From Chara braunii (Eukaryota; Streptophyta; Charophyceae; Charales; Characeae), in contig BFEA01000419.1 in the NCBI GenBank assembly GCA_003427395.1, positions 759,481 through 801,955 of the forward strand: a stretch of DNA of 42,475 nucleotides, read 5' to 3'. The position numbers and the translations under genes were made by a program. The stretch's first letter is position 1; each line of letters opens with the position of its first letter. The notes below the pieces were generated by a model. It saw only the letters and a program-made list of their open reading frames with translations. It did no database searches and was not told the origin of the DNA. Positions 1 through 10,187 of this stretch are shown one piece after another.

Positions 1-865
1 AGTCCAACCAGTCTGGGTCTAGGGCCTGTAACGGGCAATATCAGAGTCTGCAATGATGTTTCCCTCCGAAAGGGAGGAGGTACCGGTTGCTTGGGAGGCC
101 GAGCGGCCTGGAAGTCACCGCCCAAGAGGCAAAGCAGGCCGCTATATCTTCTGGCCGGGTGGAGAGGCCGGCCTCTTTTTCGGTGTGCAAGTTTGGCGAC
201 ACACTGGTGGAGCGCTGGCTGGAGCAGCCCTAAGCTGGAGCAGCGGTGCTGGGGAGGAAGAAGAAGGACAAGAGGGAGGAAGGAGGAGGAAGGAGGGAAG
301 GGGGAGGAGCGCCAGGGGTACTTACCTGGCTATGGTGGCAGCCATCTTTATCACCTTGGTGGGCGCTGCAACAGGGAGTCCCCAGCTGGGGAGAGCTACA
401 CGAAGAAGCTTCGAGGCAGGGTCAGGCATGGCGGCCTGAGCTAGAACAGCCATAGCTGCTTTGGGTTGTCCTTTGGACATCTGATCAGAGCACAGTAGTC
501 CGCCATAGCCTCGGCCTATGAGAGTGAAGAGTGGGAGAGGCAGCCATGGCTATGGTGGACCTTAAGTGATACCTGCAGTAGAAGAGGGACTCGGACATTG
601 ATTCTGGACCAGTCATTCAACATTGTATTATTATTTCTTGTATGAATAAGAGAAGGGGGAGATAAGGAGGAGGAGATTGTTGGGCGAAGAAGAAGAGCCT
701 TGTCATTGTATTTGCTGGTGTACATCTTCTTCTTCTTCTTTCTTACTTCTTCTTCTTCTTCTAATCCTCTCTCTCTCCTCTCAAGTTCATTCATTTCTTT
801 CTGCAATTGGATGGCATTGTACTTTCCGGTGGATGTGTATCTCGAAATTGGCCAGGGTCATAACA
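1..865 (+). repeat. Partial LTR of gypsy family 2 (cut by window edge)
   Basis: This stretch is closely similar to the reverse complement of the two LTRs of element 2 (21854-23097 and 33856-35119). Shared marks are the block around 52-120, the CT-rich stretch near 720-780 and the terminal GGTCATAACA ending at 865. It runs in the sense orientation of the element, and the window edge removes roughly the first 400 bp of the LTR. No tRNA-primer complement follows 865, so it looks like a solo LTR or a rearranged end and not a working 5' LTR. The open frames inside it are LTR shadows. Identity is judged by eye. Confidence 0.8.
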
Positions 866-1272
866 CCTCCTGTGTCCGGGCTGTCCTCGAGAATTCCGGG
901 TGTCCCTATGGTAGCGCCCGGGGGGACTCATCTGAGACGCTCGGAAGGCGCAGGTTGGTGTAGGTCTAGGTCTAAAGGCAAGTTCTGGGTCGCACCGCTT
1001 GCAATCTGATAAGGACAATAAAAAAGTTCATGAATGATGCCCCCAGGAGGAGACTGTCCTTGGGGCTGTCACAAGCCATTTGATCTCCCCACTGGTTGCA
1101 TACAACGACAGGCACGAGGCCTAGCATCCAGCCTCTACTAGGATCTGGACTTTATAAAGAGAAAAAAAAAAAAAAAAGAATAGAGCAGTAAAACGAGGGC
1201 AGACCAGATTGTTTTTCGAACCCATCTCGTCAAATTCAATTTGAATTTTCAAGTCAAACTACTTGAAAGGCC
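866..1272. other. Unassigned spacer
   Basis: Sequence between the partial LTR and the foldback repeat. It contains an A-run at about 1164-1178 and no convincing coding or RNA signal. Confidence 0.4.
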
Positions 1273-1623
1273 GGTGAGTGGAATCAGTTTCCACAAAGCT
1301 GCATCCTTTTTTCCACTTTTCTTTTTTTGGAACCATTTCTCAATTTATGCGTGGCATCCTTGAGTACGCAGGGCCCATGCTAATCTTCTCTTCTCTCTGT
1401 ATCTTTCCAATTTTAACGGATGTGCCCTTAAAGCTGCATCTTTCTGCCTGAGGGAAGGATGGCTTAGGGCATGGCCACACCACTCTCGAAATGTGCAAAA
1501 TGAGAATGAACTTGCCGCTAGAACATGGCCAGATGCACCCGCCCCATTTTTGTCTTTTCTGCATTTCCAGAGTGGTGTGGCGAGGCCCTTAATGCAGCTT
1601 GATAGAAACTGATTCCACTCACC
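1273..1623. mobile_element. Foldback/MITE-like element with 19-bp perfect inverted termini
   Basis: GGTGAGTGGAATCAGTTTC at 1273-1291 is the exact reverse complement of 1605-1623. After a 4-base mismatch the match continues with AAGCTGCAT. A second inverted pair lies inside, roughly 1469-1497 against 1561-1587, so the right part folds back on itself. No transposase is encoded. A U6 snRNA retrocopy (1306-1429) sits inside the left arm. Without that insert the repeat would be about 216 bp. No clear target duplication is visible outside the termini, so the superfamily is unknown. Confidence 0.6.
1306..1429 (-). pseudogene. U6 snRNA retropseudogene
   Basis: Read on the minus strand, this carries U6 snRNA landmarks: ACATCCGTTAAAATTGGAA, an expanded ACAGAGA-box region, AGAAGATTAGCATGG, CAAGGATG, CGCATAAATTGAGAAATGG, and then an A-rich tail. 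The first bases of the 5' hairpin are missing, and the ACAGAGA region has a short insertion (ACAGAGAGAAGAGAAG). Flanking copies of AAAGCTGCATC at 1295-1305 and 1430-1440 are an 11-bp target-site duplication. This is the expected signature of LINE-mediated retrotransposition of U6 RNA. It is not expected to be functional. Confidence 0.85.
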
Positions 1624-1745
1624 TTCTGTCATTCTTCTGCCCCTTGTAAGACAAAGAATTTTTGAGAAGAACATTCAGTTGTTCAGTTCAGTAGGCATAG
1701 GATCCCCTCCGCGTTTGGCCGGGTTGAGCTCCCCGTCTCTTCAAG

Positions 1746-1785
1746 AGGGGGGGGGGCAATTCCCCCCCCGCCCCCCCCCCCCCCT
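1746..1785. repeat. Poly-G / poly-C low-complexity tract
   Basis: A run of G followed by two runs of C, able to fold as G:C. Lengths here are prone to sequencing or assembly error. Confidence 0.7.
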
Positions 1786-1844
1786 TTCGGCGTCCACCTA
1801 CCATCTTTACCCGAGTAGAACGTACCCTCATCATGAATGTATGC

Positions 1845-2190
1845 ACGGTACCAGCCTACCCGCTACTTGAGTGTTTTTCCCCGCTGCACCCCCTCAATGT
1901 ACCGGCCCTGAGGGCCCAACGAACAAGCAAGTGCCCTGACGGGCCACACACATACTCATGCCAACCAGCACTCAGACAGGCACGGTCACACACACACCCA
2001 GGCCAACCAACACTCAGACGGGCATGTTCACACACACACTCAAGCCATCCAGCACTCAGACAGACATGCAGTCCAGCAAGCGTGCACACATAGACTTAGT
2101 AGCAAGCGGGAAACTCAGCAGGGCATTTAGTCTATGGGCAAAACTCATAAATCAGCTGTGTTTCAGTCCATGTATGAACAGGTCATCACA
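1845..2190 (-). repeat. LTR fragment of gypsy family 2, opposite orientation to 1-865
   Basis: Matches 22806-23097 (an LTR of element 2) in plus-strand orientation. The match runs from the CGGTACC...CTACTTGAG block, through the GGCCCTGAGGGCCCAACG block, to the terminal GTCATCACA at 2190. In element sense this is the 5' part of the LTR on the minus strand. It contains three 42-bp units where element 2 LTRs carry about one. The remainder of the LTR is absent. Confidence 0.75.
1961..2080. repeat. 42-bp minisatellite, about 3 units, inside LTR fragment
   Basis: The motif CCAACCAGCACTCAGAC recurs with small changes at 1961, 2003 and 2045, a constant 42-bp spacing, with CACACAC linkers between. 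Confidence 0.75.
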
Positions 2191-2845
2191 GGAGGGGTCA
2201 TAGATATGTGGTCATTCCCCACCTGTATCACATGATGCAGACTCTATGGGTGTCTACCACCCTTCTACTATCAATGCGACAACCCTCCCTCCCCTGCCTA
2301 AGGTGAGACCCCTACCCAGAGACCCTTCCCTAGATTAGACATGTACCAGCCCAGATGAAGCCCAACCTGCAAGCAGTGTAAGATAGACATGAGGCCCGCC
2401 CTTGGGAATCGTATATACCTAACACCCAACCCCTACCACTACTCAAGGGGGATGTAGAGAGCGGGGCAGGACCGGGTCCAGAATCGTACAATGTAAGATT
2501 GTGGGCCTGTCTGTCTGCACCATCTCGTTCGTATGCACTGCTCTGCTGGTGTGTCATGGGTGTGACTGGGTACCATGGTAGTTTCCCGACCTCATGGTAC
2601 ACCAGCGAGAGTCTATACTTATATTTACTGTTTTTTTTTTTGTTTTTTTTTTTAATACATAAAACAGGTCCTTATGGCCCTGGCTCCATTCCCATCAGGT
2701 GAAGATGGTTGGGCGCTCGAAACCGGCGACGAAGAAAACTCTTCCGCGCAACAAATCATCGCATGAGAGTTTTATGCCTTCCATCTTAATACCCGAGACA
2801 TCGAACGGAAAACAATATTTTGAGCCTCAAGATTATTCCAAAAAT
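2191..2845. other. Unassigned spacer before the Helitron
   Basis: No recognisable gene. T-runs lie at about 2631-2653. From about 2700 the sequence may be the decayed leading part of the Helitron. Confidence 0.35.
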
Positions 2846-2853
2846 ATGTATGC

Positions 2854-3408
2854 ATGGCCTTCGCAAAGATAGAAAATGACCGATTATTATATAATGGGCT
2901 CCATCAAATCGAAATTCGCGCTGAACTTTATCAAAATGTTCATGATCACCTTATGCAATATGATAATGCTGAAAATGTTGGCCAACGTATCATTCTACGT
3001 GCCACATTTGTCAGAGGCCCGCGAGATATGCATCGATGATATCAAGATTCTATGGCAGCGGTCCAAGAATATGTTCCCCAATATTTTTTTATCACAATCA
3101 CTTGCAATTCACATTGGCCAGAAATTGAACAGCATCTCTTTCCTCACCAACAACCATCCGACAGACCAGACCTCCTCACGCGTGTTTTCAAAGGTTATTT
3201 ACAACTCATTCATAACATTCATGATACACACATATTCGGTCCAATTGCGGCTTATATATATGTCATAAAATTCCAAAAACGTGGTCTCTTACATGCACAT
3301 TTGGTTGTTACATTTAGTAATGAATATAAAATTTCTACACCAGAACAAATAGATTCTATAGTTTGCACTGAAATTCCTGCAAACGAGTCCTCCGTAAACT
3401 CGTGCTAA
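2854..3408 (+). pseudogene. Helitron Rep N-terminal part with HUH nuclease motif
   Basis: The translation shows Helitron-like Rep landmarks in order: RAELYQNVHD, a GPRDM block (family GGPRYM), YFFITITCNSHWPEI, RPDLLTRVF, AYIYVIKFQKRGLLHAHL. The last contains the His-x-His metal-binding pair of the HUH nick-joining nuclease (codons about 3292-3300). Rep nicks and rejoins single-stranded DNA during rolling-circle transposition in the nucleus. A single in-frame TGA at 3037-3039 and a stop at 3406-3408 interrupt the reading frame, so this is a decayed copy. The N-terminal domain upstream is not recognisable. Confidence 0.85.
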
Positions 3409-3660
3409 CACATATGGCACACAACCTATGTGGCCCCTTTAATATGTAAGCTCCTTGCATGCACAATGATCGCAACGCGCATCACTTTCCAAAAGAATTC
3501 TCCGATCGCACCACATGGAATGAAGAAACAGGCTATATCCCATATACCGTCGTCGTCTAAGAGACAATGGAGGAACAATTATCGTACGTGAAAACAATGA
3601 AATCGATAACTCTTGGGTTGTTCCCTACAATCTCTTCCTCCTCTTACGTTATCGCTGTCA
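3409..3660 (+). pseudogene. Helitron Rep middle part, frameshifted
   Basis: In shifted frames the sequence gives APCMHNDRNAHHFPKEF, then ETGYIPYRRR, then DNSWVVPYNLFLLLRY and HLNVEIC. These match the order of conserved Rep blocks (PCM..G.C.K.FPK, GYP.YRRR, D.RWVVPYN..LLLKY..H.NVE). At least one frameshift lies between the blocks (near 3550-3560), together with scattered stops. It directly joins the HUH part to the tyrosine part. Confidence 0.8.
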
Positions 3661-4015
3661 TCTGAACGTCGAAATCTGTGCCTCGACCTCCGCTTATCGG
3701 TATATGTTCGAATACTCGACCTCCGCTTATCGGTATATGTTCGAATACATTATGAAATGCCCAGATCGAGCTATGGTAGGTGAGATGATGAATGTCGATG
3801 ATGAAATTCAAACATTCCAAGACAGGCGAGCAATCGGTGCATCCGAAGCATGTTGGAGAATCTTTTATTTTTCTCTTTCCGAGCGACATCCCGCCGTTTC
3901 CGCACTGCTTGTACATATTGAAAATAAACAACGAGTTTATTTTCGACCGAGAGATACTCAACGTCTAAGAAATCTGCCTCCACTGGAAACGGAGCTTACC
4001 GCGTGGTTCAAATGA
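3661..4015 (+). pseudogene. Helitron Rep tyrosine region with 33-bp duplication
   Basis: The open frame carries YRYMFEYIMKCPDRAM (family pattern KY.FKY..KG.DRA, with the catalytic tyrosines of rolling-circle Reps), then ASEACWRIFYFSLSERHP and VHIENKQRVYF, all standard Rep blocks. The bases encoding the tyrosine motif are tandemly duplicated, 3682-3714 and 3715-3747, exactly and in frame, giving two copies of STSAYRYMFEY. The piece continues the Rep protein from upstream and ends at a TGA at 4013-4015. Confidence 0.85.
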
Positions 4016-4740
4016 AACACTACGCATCTTAATATTCCCCAAGAAACGAAACCTTTATATAAAGATACGATCCAACCGTTCCGATATGACAAAACAAAAC
4101 AAAAACGGATATTGCGACGACGAAGAACAAACACAATTGGACGAATACACACCATTCACCCCAACGCAGGTGATACTTTTTATTTTTGAATGCTTCTTTT
4201 GTCACCCCATTCCCAAGGAGCCATATCGTTTGAGAGCCTTCGAATTGTTGATAACGAAATTCACCCAACATATCAATCATCGTGTAGTGCACTCGGCCTA
4301 CTCAACGACAATACGCAATTTGATGCCGTCTTACAAAATGCAATCTTTACTGCTTCCTCTGCGATGGTTCGCGACTTATTTGTCCACATACTTTTACACT
4401 ATGCCCCGACTGACCCTGCAGAATTGTTTGAAATGCATTGGCAACAAATGATAGACGAGTTCCAAAGAGACCTTCATAACGCAGATGTCCCTCTTCCCCT
4501 CATCAGGACCATGATCCTTCTCGATGTTGATAACCGTCTATAAAAAGAAAGCAAACAACTCGAAGATGTTGGCCTTACTCGCCCGTCCCCCGATGATCAA
4601 AATGTTGTGAATGCTTTAGTTGAAAGACCCCGCCGCTCTAACATTCCACAAATTATTGATGATGAAACTTCCTATGATAAAGAAACACTAAAAAAAACAT
4701 TAGACATAAACTTGCCGCTCCTCCGCCCATCCCAACATGC
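4016..4740 (+). pseudogene. Helitron Rep-to-helicase linker region, decayed
   Basis: Blocks of Helitron protein persist: a GRIHTIHP-like stretch, MLLLSPHSQGAISFESLRIVDNE (family YLRMLL...GA.SFEDLRTV), LGLLNDNTQFD and LFVHILLHYAPTDP. The best-preserved frame runs 4190-4543. The region carries several stops and frame changes and leads into the helicase. Confidence 0.75.
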
Positions 4741-5108
4741 TATCTTCATTCGAGTTACCACCCGCTGACAATAACAAACCACTCTGTCTTTTCGTTGATG
4801 CTCCCACACGAACAGGAAAAACATTATGTTTCATTACCATTCTCACATATATTCGAAACCAAGACCGCGTCGCACTTGCTGTAGCATCAAGCGGCATCGC
4901 AACAACTCTCTTAAATGGCGGCCGAACGTTTCACTCTCGATTCAAAGCACTTCTTACCTCGACCACGACCTTTACACTCGATATTCCAAAACAATCTGCA
5001 CTGACACAACTAATACAAATGACAGCTGTTGTCCTTTGGGACGAGGTACCAATGACACACAAATTCCATATTGAGGCGCTTGATCGAACTGTTTGCGACA
5101 TATGATCC
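4741..5108 (+). pseudogene. Helitron Pif1-like helicase, N-terminal motifs
   Basis: Contains the Walker A region TRTGKT, in which the usual leading GPGG is degraded (APTR); the block ALAVASSGIATTLLNGGRTFHSRFK (Pif1/Helitron motif Ia region); and Walker B VVLWDEVPM. The Helitron helicase unwinds DNA during rolling-circle transfer. The frame continues Rep and is lost after about 5105. Confidence 0.88.
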
Positions 5109-6040
5109 TCGACCTCGATTTTCGGCGGTAAGATTGTTGTTCTCGCAAACGACTTTCGAGAAATACTGCCTGTCATTACAAAAAGGACACGTGCACAAAC
5201 TGTTGACGCGTGTATAAAGTCGTCAACACTTTGGCAACATTTTGAAACGATGCATCTCTAAAAAAATACGTGTGTGCTCACCCAAATTAACACACCTGAA
5301 GGCCGTGAATACGCTGCGTGGCTCCTCGTGCTCGGAAACGGTGACATTCCACCCCCCCCCAAGTTGAACATCCCGTCGTTGAACTCCCACCTCATTTATG
5401 TCTATATGAAGGAACACAACAACTTATAACTTGGACATTCCCGTGCCTGCATACAAATTCCCGCGACCCGCTTTGGCTTGCTGAACGCTTGATTCTCGCA
5501 CCAAAAAACAAAACGGTATCTACGCTAAATTCGATAATCCTTGAGCAAGTCCCTGGAGATTTTATCACATGCCTTAGCGCTGACACACTCCTTCCCAATG
5601 AAAATTATCCTGATGTACCTGTCGATGCCCTTAATGCAATTGACATCCCGTCTCTTCCTCCCCATGTCCTTCGCATTAAACAAGGTGCACCGGTTATTCT
5701 CCTACGAAACATTGCCTTGCGAAACGGTCTGTGCAACGACACGCGATTGATAATCGATTCCATCACAAACAACAGACTTCTGCATGCACGTGTTCTCCCT
5801 TCGCTCCAATCTATTCTCCTCCCACAAATTCTTCTCACAATCACAAATCAAATCATCCTTTCCCTTGGCAAAGACGCCAGTTCCCTATTCGACTTGCTTT
5901 CGCGATTACCATAAATAAATCCCAAGGCCAATCAATTAAACATGCTGGTGTTGACCTCCAACAAACACCGTTCGCACACGACCAACTTTACGTCGCCGCA
6001 TCAAGGGTTGGTGACCCCTCACACATTCCCCAACAATAAC
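5109..6040 (+). pseudogene. Helitron helicase C-terminal part, frameshifted
   Basis: After several frameshifts (5109-5485), the frame 5489-5914 gives LAPKNKTVSTLN, then LPNENYP.VPVDALN, then [12 protein letters not shown] and [10 protein letters not shown] further frame to 6040 gives INKSQGQSI and [10 protein letters not shown]. These are the C-terminal Pif1/Helitron helicase motifs in the right order. Frame changes show the gene is dead. No 3' CTRR hairpin terminus could be assigned. Confidence 0.85.
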
Positions 6041-6089
6041 TGAACAACTAATATAATCTACAAAGAAATTCTCACTTACATTCCCCATC

Positions 6090-6659
6090 TTGACATTTAA
6101 TTGCGTTCTCTTTTTGGCATGCCCTGCAGGTTTCCCCCAAAATACGCCACCGCCCAAAAAACTGAAGTCGTCATCATCAACAAGTTCACCTTCCGAAGCT
6201 GCAATGGTATCTGCAACGACATCTGCAAGCACAACTGCATTGACATCTACATCCCTCGAATGCCTGCACACTAGTACTGCCTCCACTTCTGCAACCATTG
6301 TTCTCACCGCCACTACTACATTGCCACAAACGTCGTTACCAACTTCGTCACAAATCGGTCTCAATGATGAAATTCTCATGCAAATTACACTACCCTCTCC
6401 TACCTGCTCCTCGCACCAACCTGCGGCAGCGCTCACAACTATCCACCTGTCTTCAACCAATCCCGAATTTGCTCCTTTGACTGCTTCCACAATTGTACAC
6501 CCTGCCACTTCATTGCCTACTCCTCATTCTTCTCTCCCCCTCTCCACACTACCTGGTACTTGCACCTCTCCACAAACCACCTCCACGACTGACTTTGTCA
6601 GATGGGATGATTGGCTCCAATTGCTGAACAAAGATAACATTGAAGACATCATCACCTAG
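6090..6659 (+). CDS. Ser/Thr-rich hypothetical ORF downstream of Helitron
   Basis: I do not recognise this 189-residue frame. After a short hydrophobic start and a basic PPPKKLKSS patch, it is dominated by Ser, Thr, Ala and Pro and has no domain signature. It follows the Helitron helicase on the same strand and may be cargo carried by the element, the 3' part of a decayed gene, or chance. Low complexity makes coding status uncertain. Confidence 0.3.
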   Translation: MTFNCVLFLACPAGFPQNTPPPKKLKSSSSTSSPSEAAMVSATTSASTTALTSTSLECLHTSTASTSATIVLTATTTLPQTSLPTSSQIGLNDEILMQITLPSPTCSSHQPAAALTTIHLSSTNPEFAPLTASTIVHPATSLPTPHSSLPLSTLPGTCTSPQTTSTTDFVRWDDWLQLLNKDNIEDIIT

Positions 6660-6746
6660 ATATTATGGGAAGACTTCCTAACAACTGATCATGATGCATT
6701 CTCGCCATACCTATATGATTTCTTCTCCCTATACAAACAAAATTGA

Positions 6747-7304
6747 ATGCGATCTCTACAATGCCCTGAACCCTCCGCCAACATCAACATCCAGTTCCAA
6801 CGCGCAAAAACAGTCCTCCTTAAACTTATCGACGATGACTACAACCGTACTCGCTCTCCCAGAATGCCTCGCCCACAATACCAACATGAGCGTATCGCTG
6901 ATGCACATCATAGGCACTCTTTCATTGCAACCGCTCCGCCACCACGCCAATCCCCATTACAACCCCATGCACCTCATGAAGCCGACCCGCTTTGGTGGCT
7001 TTCGCCAGAACCATGGGGTGCCACAAGAGCCACCACCCTCATTCACGACCTCCTTGCATCACGCCATACCTTCCACATCTACAACATCCCCCACACACCT
7101 CGAACATGGGAATACCTAAACGACCTCATCTTTGTTCACCATCGCGAAGCACAACGTTTTCTCCCCCCCTTCCCTGCTTGGCGGACATCATTCGACGAGC
7201 TATTGCACTTCTCCAAGCACAAGGAGCACCCACACGGTGAAGATTCACCGTTACTCCGCACCTACTATCAACCACTCCTAAAAGAAGGTGACTGCGTTGC
7301 CTAA
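6747..7304 (+). CDS. Hypothetical ORF, possible Helitron cargo
   Basis: A 185-residue frame rich in His, Pro and Arg, with a block DPLWWLSPEPWG and a C-terminal stretch PPFPAWRTSFDELLHFSKHKE that looks more like real protein than the rest. I do not recognise a family. It lies between the dead Helitron helicase and element 1. An overlapping frame starts at 6691, so a frameshifted longer gene is possible. Confidence 0.35.
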   Translation: MRSLQCPEPSANINIQFQRAKTVLLKLIDDDYNRTRSPRMPRPQYQHERIADAHHRHSFIATAPPPRQSPLQPHAPHEADPLWWLSPEPWGATRATTLIHDLLASRHTFHIYNIPHTPRTWEYLNDLIFVHHREAQRFLPPFPAWRTSFDELLHFSKHKEHPHGEDSPLLRTYYQPLLKEGDCVA

Positions 7305-7690
7305 TTGGAAACTGCGATCAAAGCTCCTCTTCCTCAAGTGTACATAGCTCGCATATGGACTTTGTCAACTCCCATTCGACCTCGGATTACGCCAACTCTC
7401 ACCTGCTCACAAAAACCGGCCGCTACGTTGCCAGATTGAAAACAATAAACACTCGAGACCTACCTCGGAGAGGACATATCAAGAGCTGCACACCGAATCG
7501 ACGGATCAGAGCCTGCATCGAATCTTAGTTACATGCGACAAACCTGTCTACAACGATCATGACTTGCCTGCGCTGCTCCAAGTTTTCTCCTCTGGATACG
7601 TACAACCTCGACTTCTACAGAGAAAATGAGCACATGGCAACTTCCACTCTTGCCTCCGACGATGATAATTTGGCTACACCGAACACATAC

Positions 7691-7694
7691 CCTG
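7691..7694. repeat. Target-site duplication CCTG, left copy (element 1)
   Basis: CCTG directly precedes the left LTR and is repeated at 16639-16642 after the right LTR. Confidence 0.7.
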
Positions 7695-8739
7695 TGCAAG
7701 GAACATGAATATGGACGAAGCACAAAAATCCAGAATGCAAAATCAGTCCAAGTAGTCCAAGCCAAAGCAGATAGCACAATAGAACCGAGTAACCATCCAA
7801 TTGAGAATGATACAGAAGAATCGTGAGTCAATGTCCATGCCCAACAGGGCAACACCAACAGCATAACCCGAATGTAGCTCTCTCTTGTGAATGGCGCCAG
7901 GCGCCCTATCTACTTCTACAGCCTAGCCTACATCTACAGCAATGAAAGCAACCAGACAACTTGACTACCAGCGAGTGATGATGTCAACACCAATGCTGAC
8001 CTCCACCTCCACCAGGTACGTGTCCTCTTCACCCACACTCTCCCTTGTACCCACACAACGCCCTTCACCTCCGAAGACCACCTTCGCCCTTCACCCTTAC
8101 TGCACCCTCATGCGGCCCGACTATGGCCGGCAGTGCCTTGCATGTAGGCAGCGCCCTACCGCCTAGCGCTTGCCTGCTTCACCTCAGCGCAACGCTTCTC
8201 ATGCATAGCGCAGCACACATGCATCCGCGCAGCGTGCCCGCAATGCCAGCATTGGCCAAGATCCCAGCCCACCCGCCCTGCTTGCCTATATGCCAGTGCT
8301 GCGTGTGGGCGGCCTCCCTTCAGCCTGCGACAGGGCTCCAGTGGCTGAACCCAGGCCCATTACAGTTGGGGCCCGGGAGATGCAGTTGTGCCTCTCTCGT
8401 CAAGGCCTGCGGCCAGATTCAGACAGTGGGCCGGTTTCCCTTTGCATTTTCGGCCTGGATACCCAGCGTGCATTGTCGGCCTCACGTTCAAGAGCCCAGG
8501 GCCTAACTAACTCAGAGGCCTTGGGCATTTCAACATTTGCTGAGATCCGAAACTCGGTGTACTCCAACCAACTGGCGTGCTGCAACTGTAAGGACCCCAC
8601 TTTGTGAAATGTACGCACAAAGGGCTATTGTTGATTTGTTGGCCCGCCTTCACTTAGGGCGGGCACGAGGCTTGCTGGGGCCTTAGCCCAGAACATGTAC
8701 ATCACGGCAAGGCCCCTTCTTGAGGGCTCATTCCTCACA
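7695..8739 (-). repeat. Element 1, 3' LTR
   Basis: A 1045-bp direct repeat of 15587-16638, starting TGCAAGGAAC and ending TTCCTCACA on the plus strand. It lacks 7 bases present in the other LTR (near 7744). Confidence 0.92.
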
Positions 8740-8752
8740 TTCCATCCCCCTT
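8740..8752 (-). other. Element 1 polypurine tract
   Basis: On the minus strand AAGGGGGATGGAA directly abuts the start of the 3' LTR. This is the expected primer site for plus-strand DNA synthesis. Confidence 0.75.
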
Positions 8753-8776
8753 AGCTTCGAAAGTCCGCTGAGATGC

Positions 8777-10187
8777 TTACTTCGTAGGTGCCTTCCCTTT
8801 CAGCTTCCTTTCATATTCTGCCACCACCTGAGGGGCTGTCTCAATCAGTTCCTCCTTGGTAAACCACCGATCTTCTTTGGGATCCGTGTGATGCCTGAAT
8901 CTGACACGATATTCTCTCTTGGGTTTAGGAGGTCTTCCTCGACCCAACGACTTTGCAANAGGCATGTCCCGGTGATCCACAATGTCATCGATGTCGACTT
9001 GTCCATCCATGGTTGGGGGCAGCATCGATCTCCTGGAAGGGAATTGATCGGTCTCAGCGAAAGGTGCAAGCTTTGAGGCATGAAAGACTGGGTGAGTGCG
9101 TAGGTGTCCAGGGACACGAATGACATAAGTGGGACCATCCATCTCATCTCCCACTATATCTAGGACTTCCCAGGGACCAAAGTATTGAGGCATTAGTTTG
9201 CGAGAGACTCCGAATTCCTGTCCTAGCTCGCTAGCCTTTACCCAGACACGTTCCCCTACCTGAAATGTGGACTGTCTACGATGTCGATTCTCAGAAGCAA
9301 TCATTGCTTGCTGATCTTTCTTCATGTGCTCGACAACTTCTAGCAGCAACTTCTCATACCGCACACCATATTCCAGTGTGCCTGGGGTTGCAACAGGTCG
9401 GTTTTCAGGTAGGAGGAAGTCTAACGCGGATCTAGGCTTCCATCCCAAGTGTAGCTGGTTAGGACTCACGCCGGTGCTGCTGTGCACAACATTGTTGTAC
9501 AAACTGGTGATGAGTGGCAACTGCTCATCCCAATCATCTTGGCTGGGCTTGATGTAATGCCTCAGCAAGTGCTGTACAACCCTATTCGTCTGTTCGGCTT
9601 GTCCGTTGGCTTCGGGATGATTCCTTGAAGTCATCTGAAGTTGACTGCCCATATGTTCTGCAGTCTTCTTCCATAGCTCACTTGTGAATCGGACGTCTCT
9701 ATCACTAACGATAGTCTTTGGTAAACCAAAGTCCCGCACCCAATTGTCCTTAAACAACTTGATGACATGGTCAGTCCTCGCGCTCTCTGGCATGGCAACT
9801 AGTCTAGCGTACTTGGTGAATCGGCTTATGATGACGAAGATGTGCCTCTTACCACTCTTGCTAGTTACCAGGGTGTCCATGAAATCCATGGAAACACTCT
9901 GTCCTGGACGAGAGGGGATAGGTAATGGCTTAAGCAACCCAAGCGGTGCTGGAGTTCGCGGCTTGTCCTGCTGACAGGCCTGACAGGTTTCTACGTACTT
10001 CTTTGCGTCATCGAACATCCCAGACCACCAAAATCGTTGTACTAGATTAGCACTCGTTTTCTTGTAGCCAAGCGTCATGGCATTCCCCTAAAAACAAACT
10101 ACGCAAAGGTTCACTAGATGGAATTACTAGTCTCTTTATTCCGGCCTTATCAAGATAGAGAAGCCCGTCCACTATCACGAACTCACT
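8777..10187 (-). CDS. Element 1 pol: integrase and chromodomain
   Basis: Residues encoded from 10187 give the end of the RNase H linker and the start of the integrase zinc finger (LFLGECHD). A deletion then removes the second His region and shifts frame, and the main frame runs from 10078 to 8777. The catalytic core is present: SMDFMDTLV (first Asp), IVSDRDVRFTSELW (second Asp) and GQAEQTNR (Glu). CQACQQDK supplies the Cys pair. GPWEVLDIVGDE is the GPY/F-like block. The C-terminus EYRVRFRHHTDPKEDRWFTK is chromodomain-like. The enzyme inserts element DNA, and the chromodomain directs it to marked chromatin. A TAA at 10188-10190 and the frame break make this copy defective. Confidence 0.9.

Noticed and set aside
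53-455. Open frames in the first 450 bp
   Set aside because: They lie in an LTR present three times in the window (also 22257-22791 and 34288-34781), and the similar proteins arise from the repeat.
7942-8607. Identical plus-strand ORFs at 7942-8607 and 15841-16506
   Set aside because: They are inside the two LTRs of element 1 and antisense to it. Duplication reflects the LTR pair, not a gene family.
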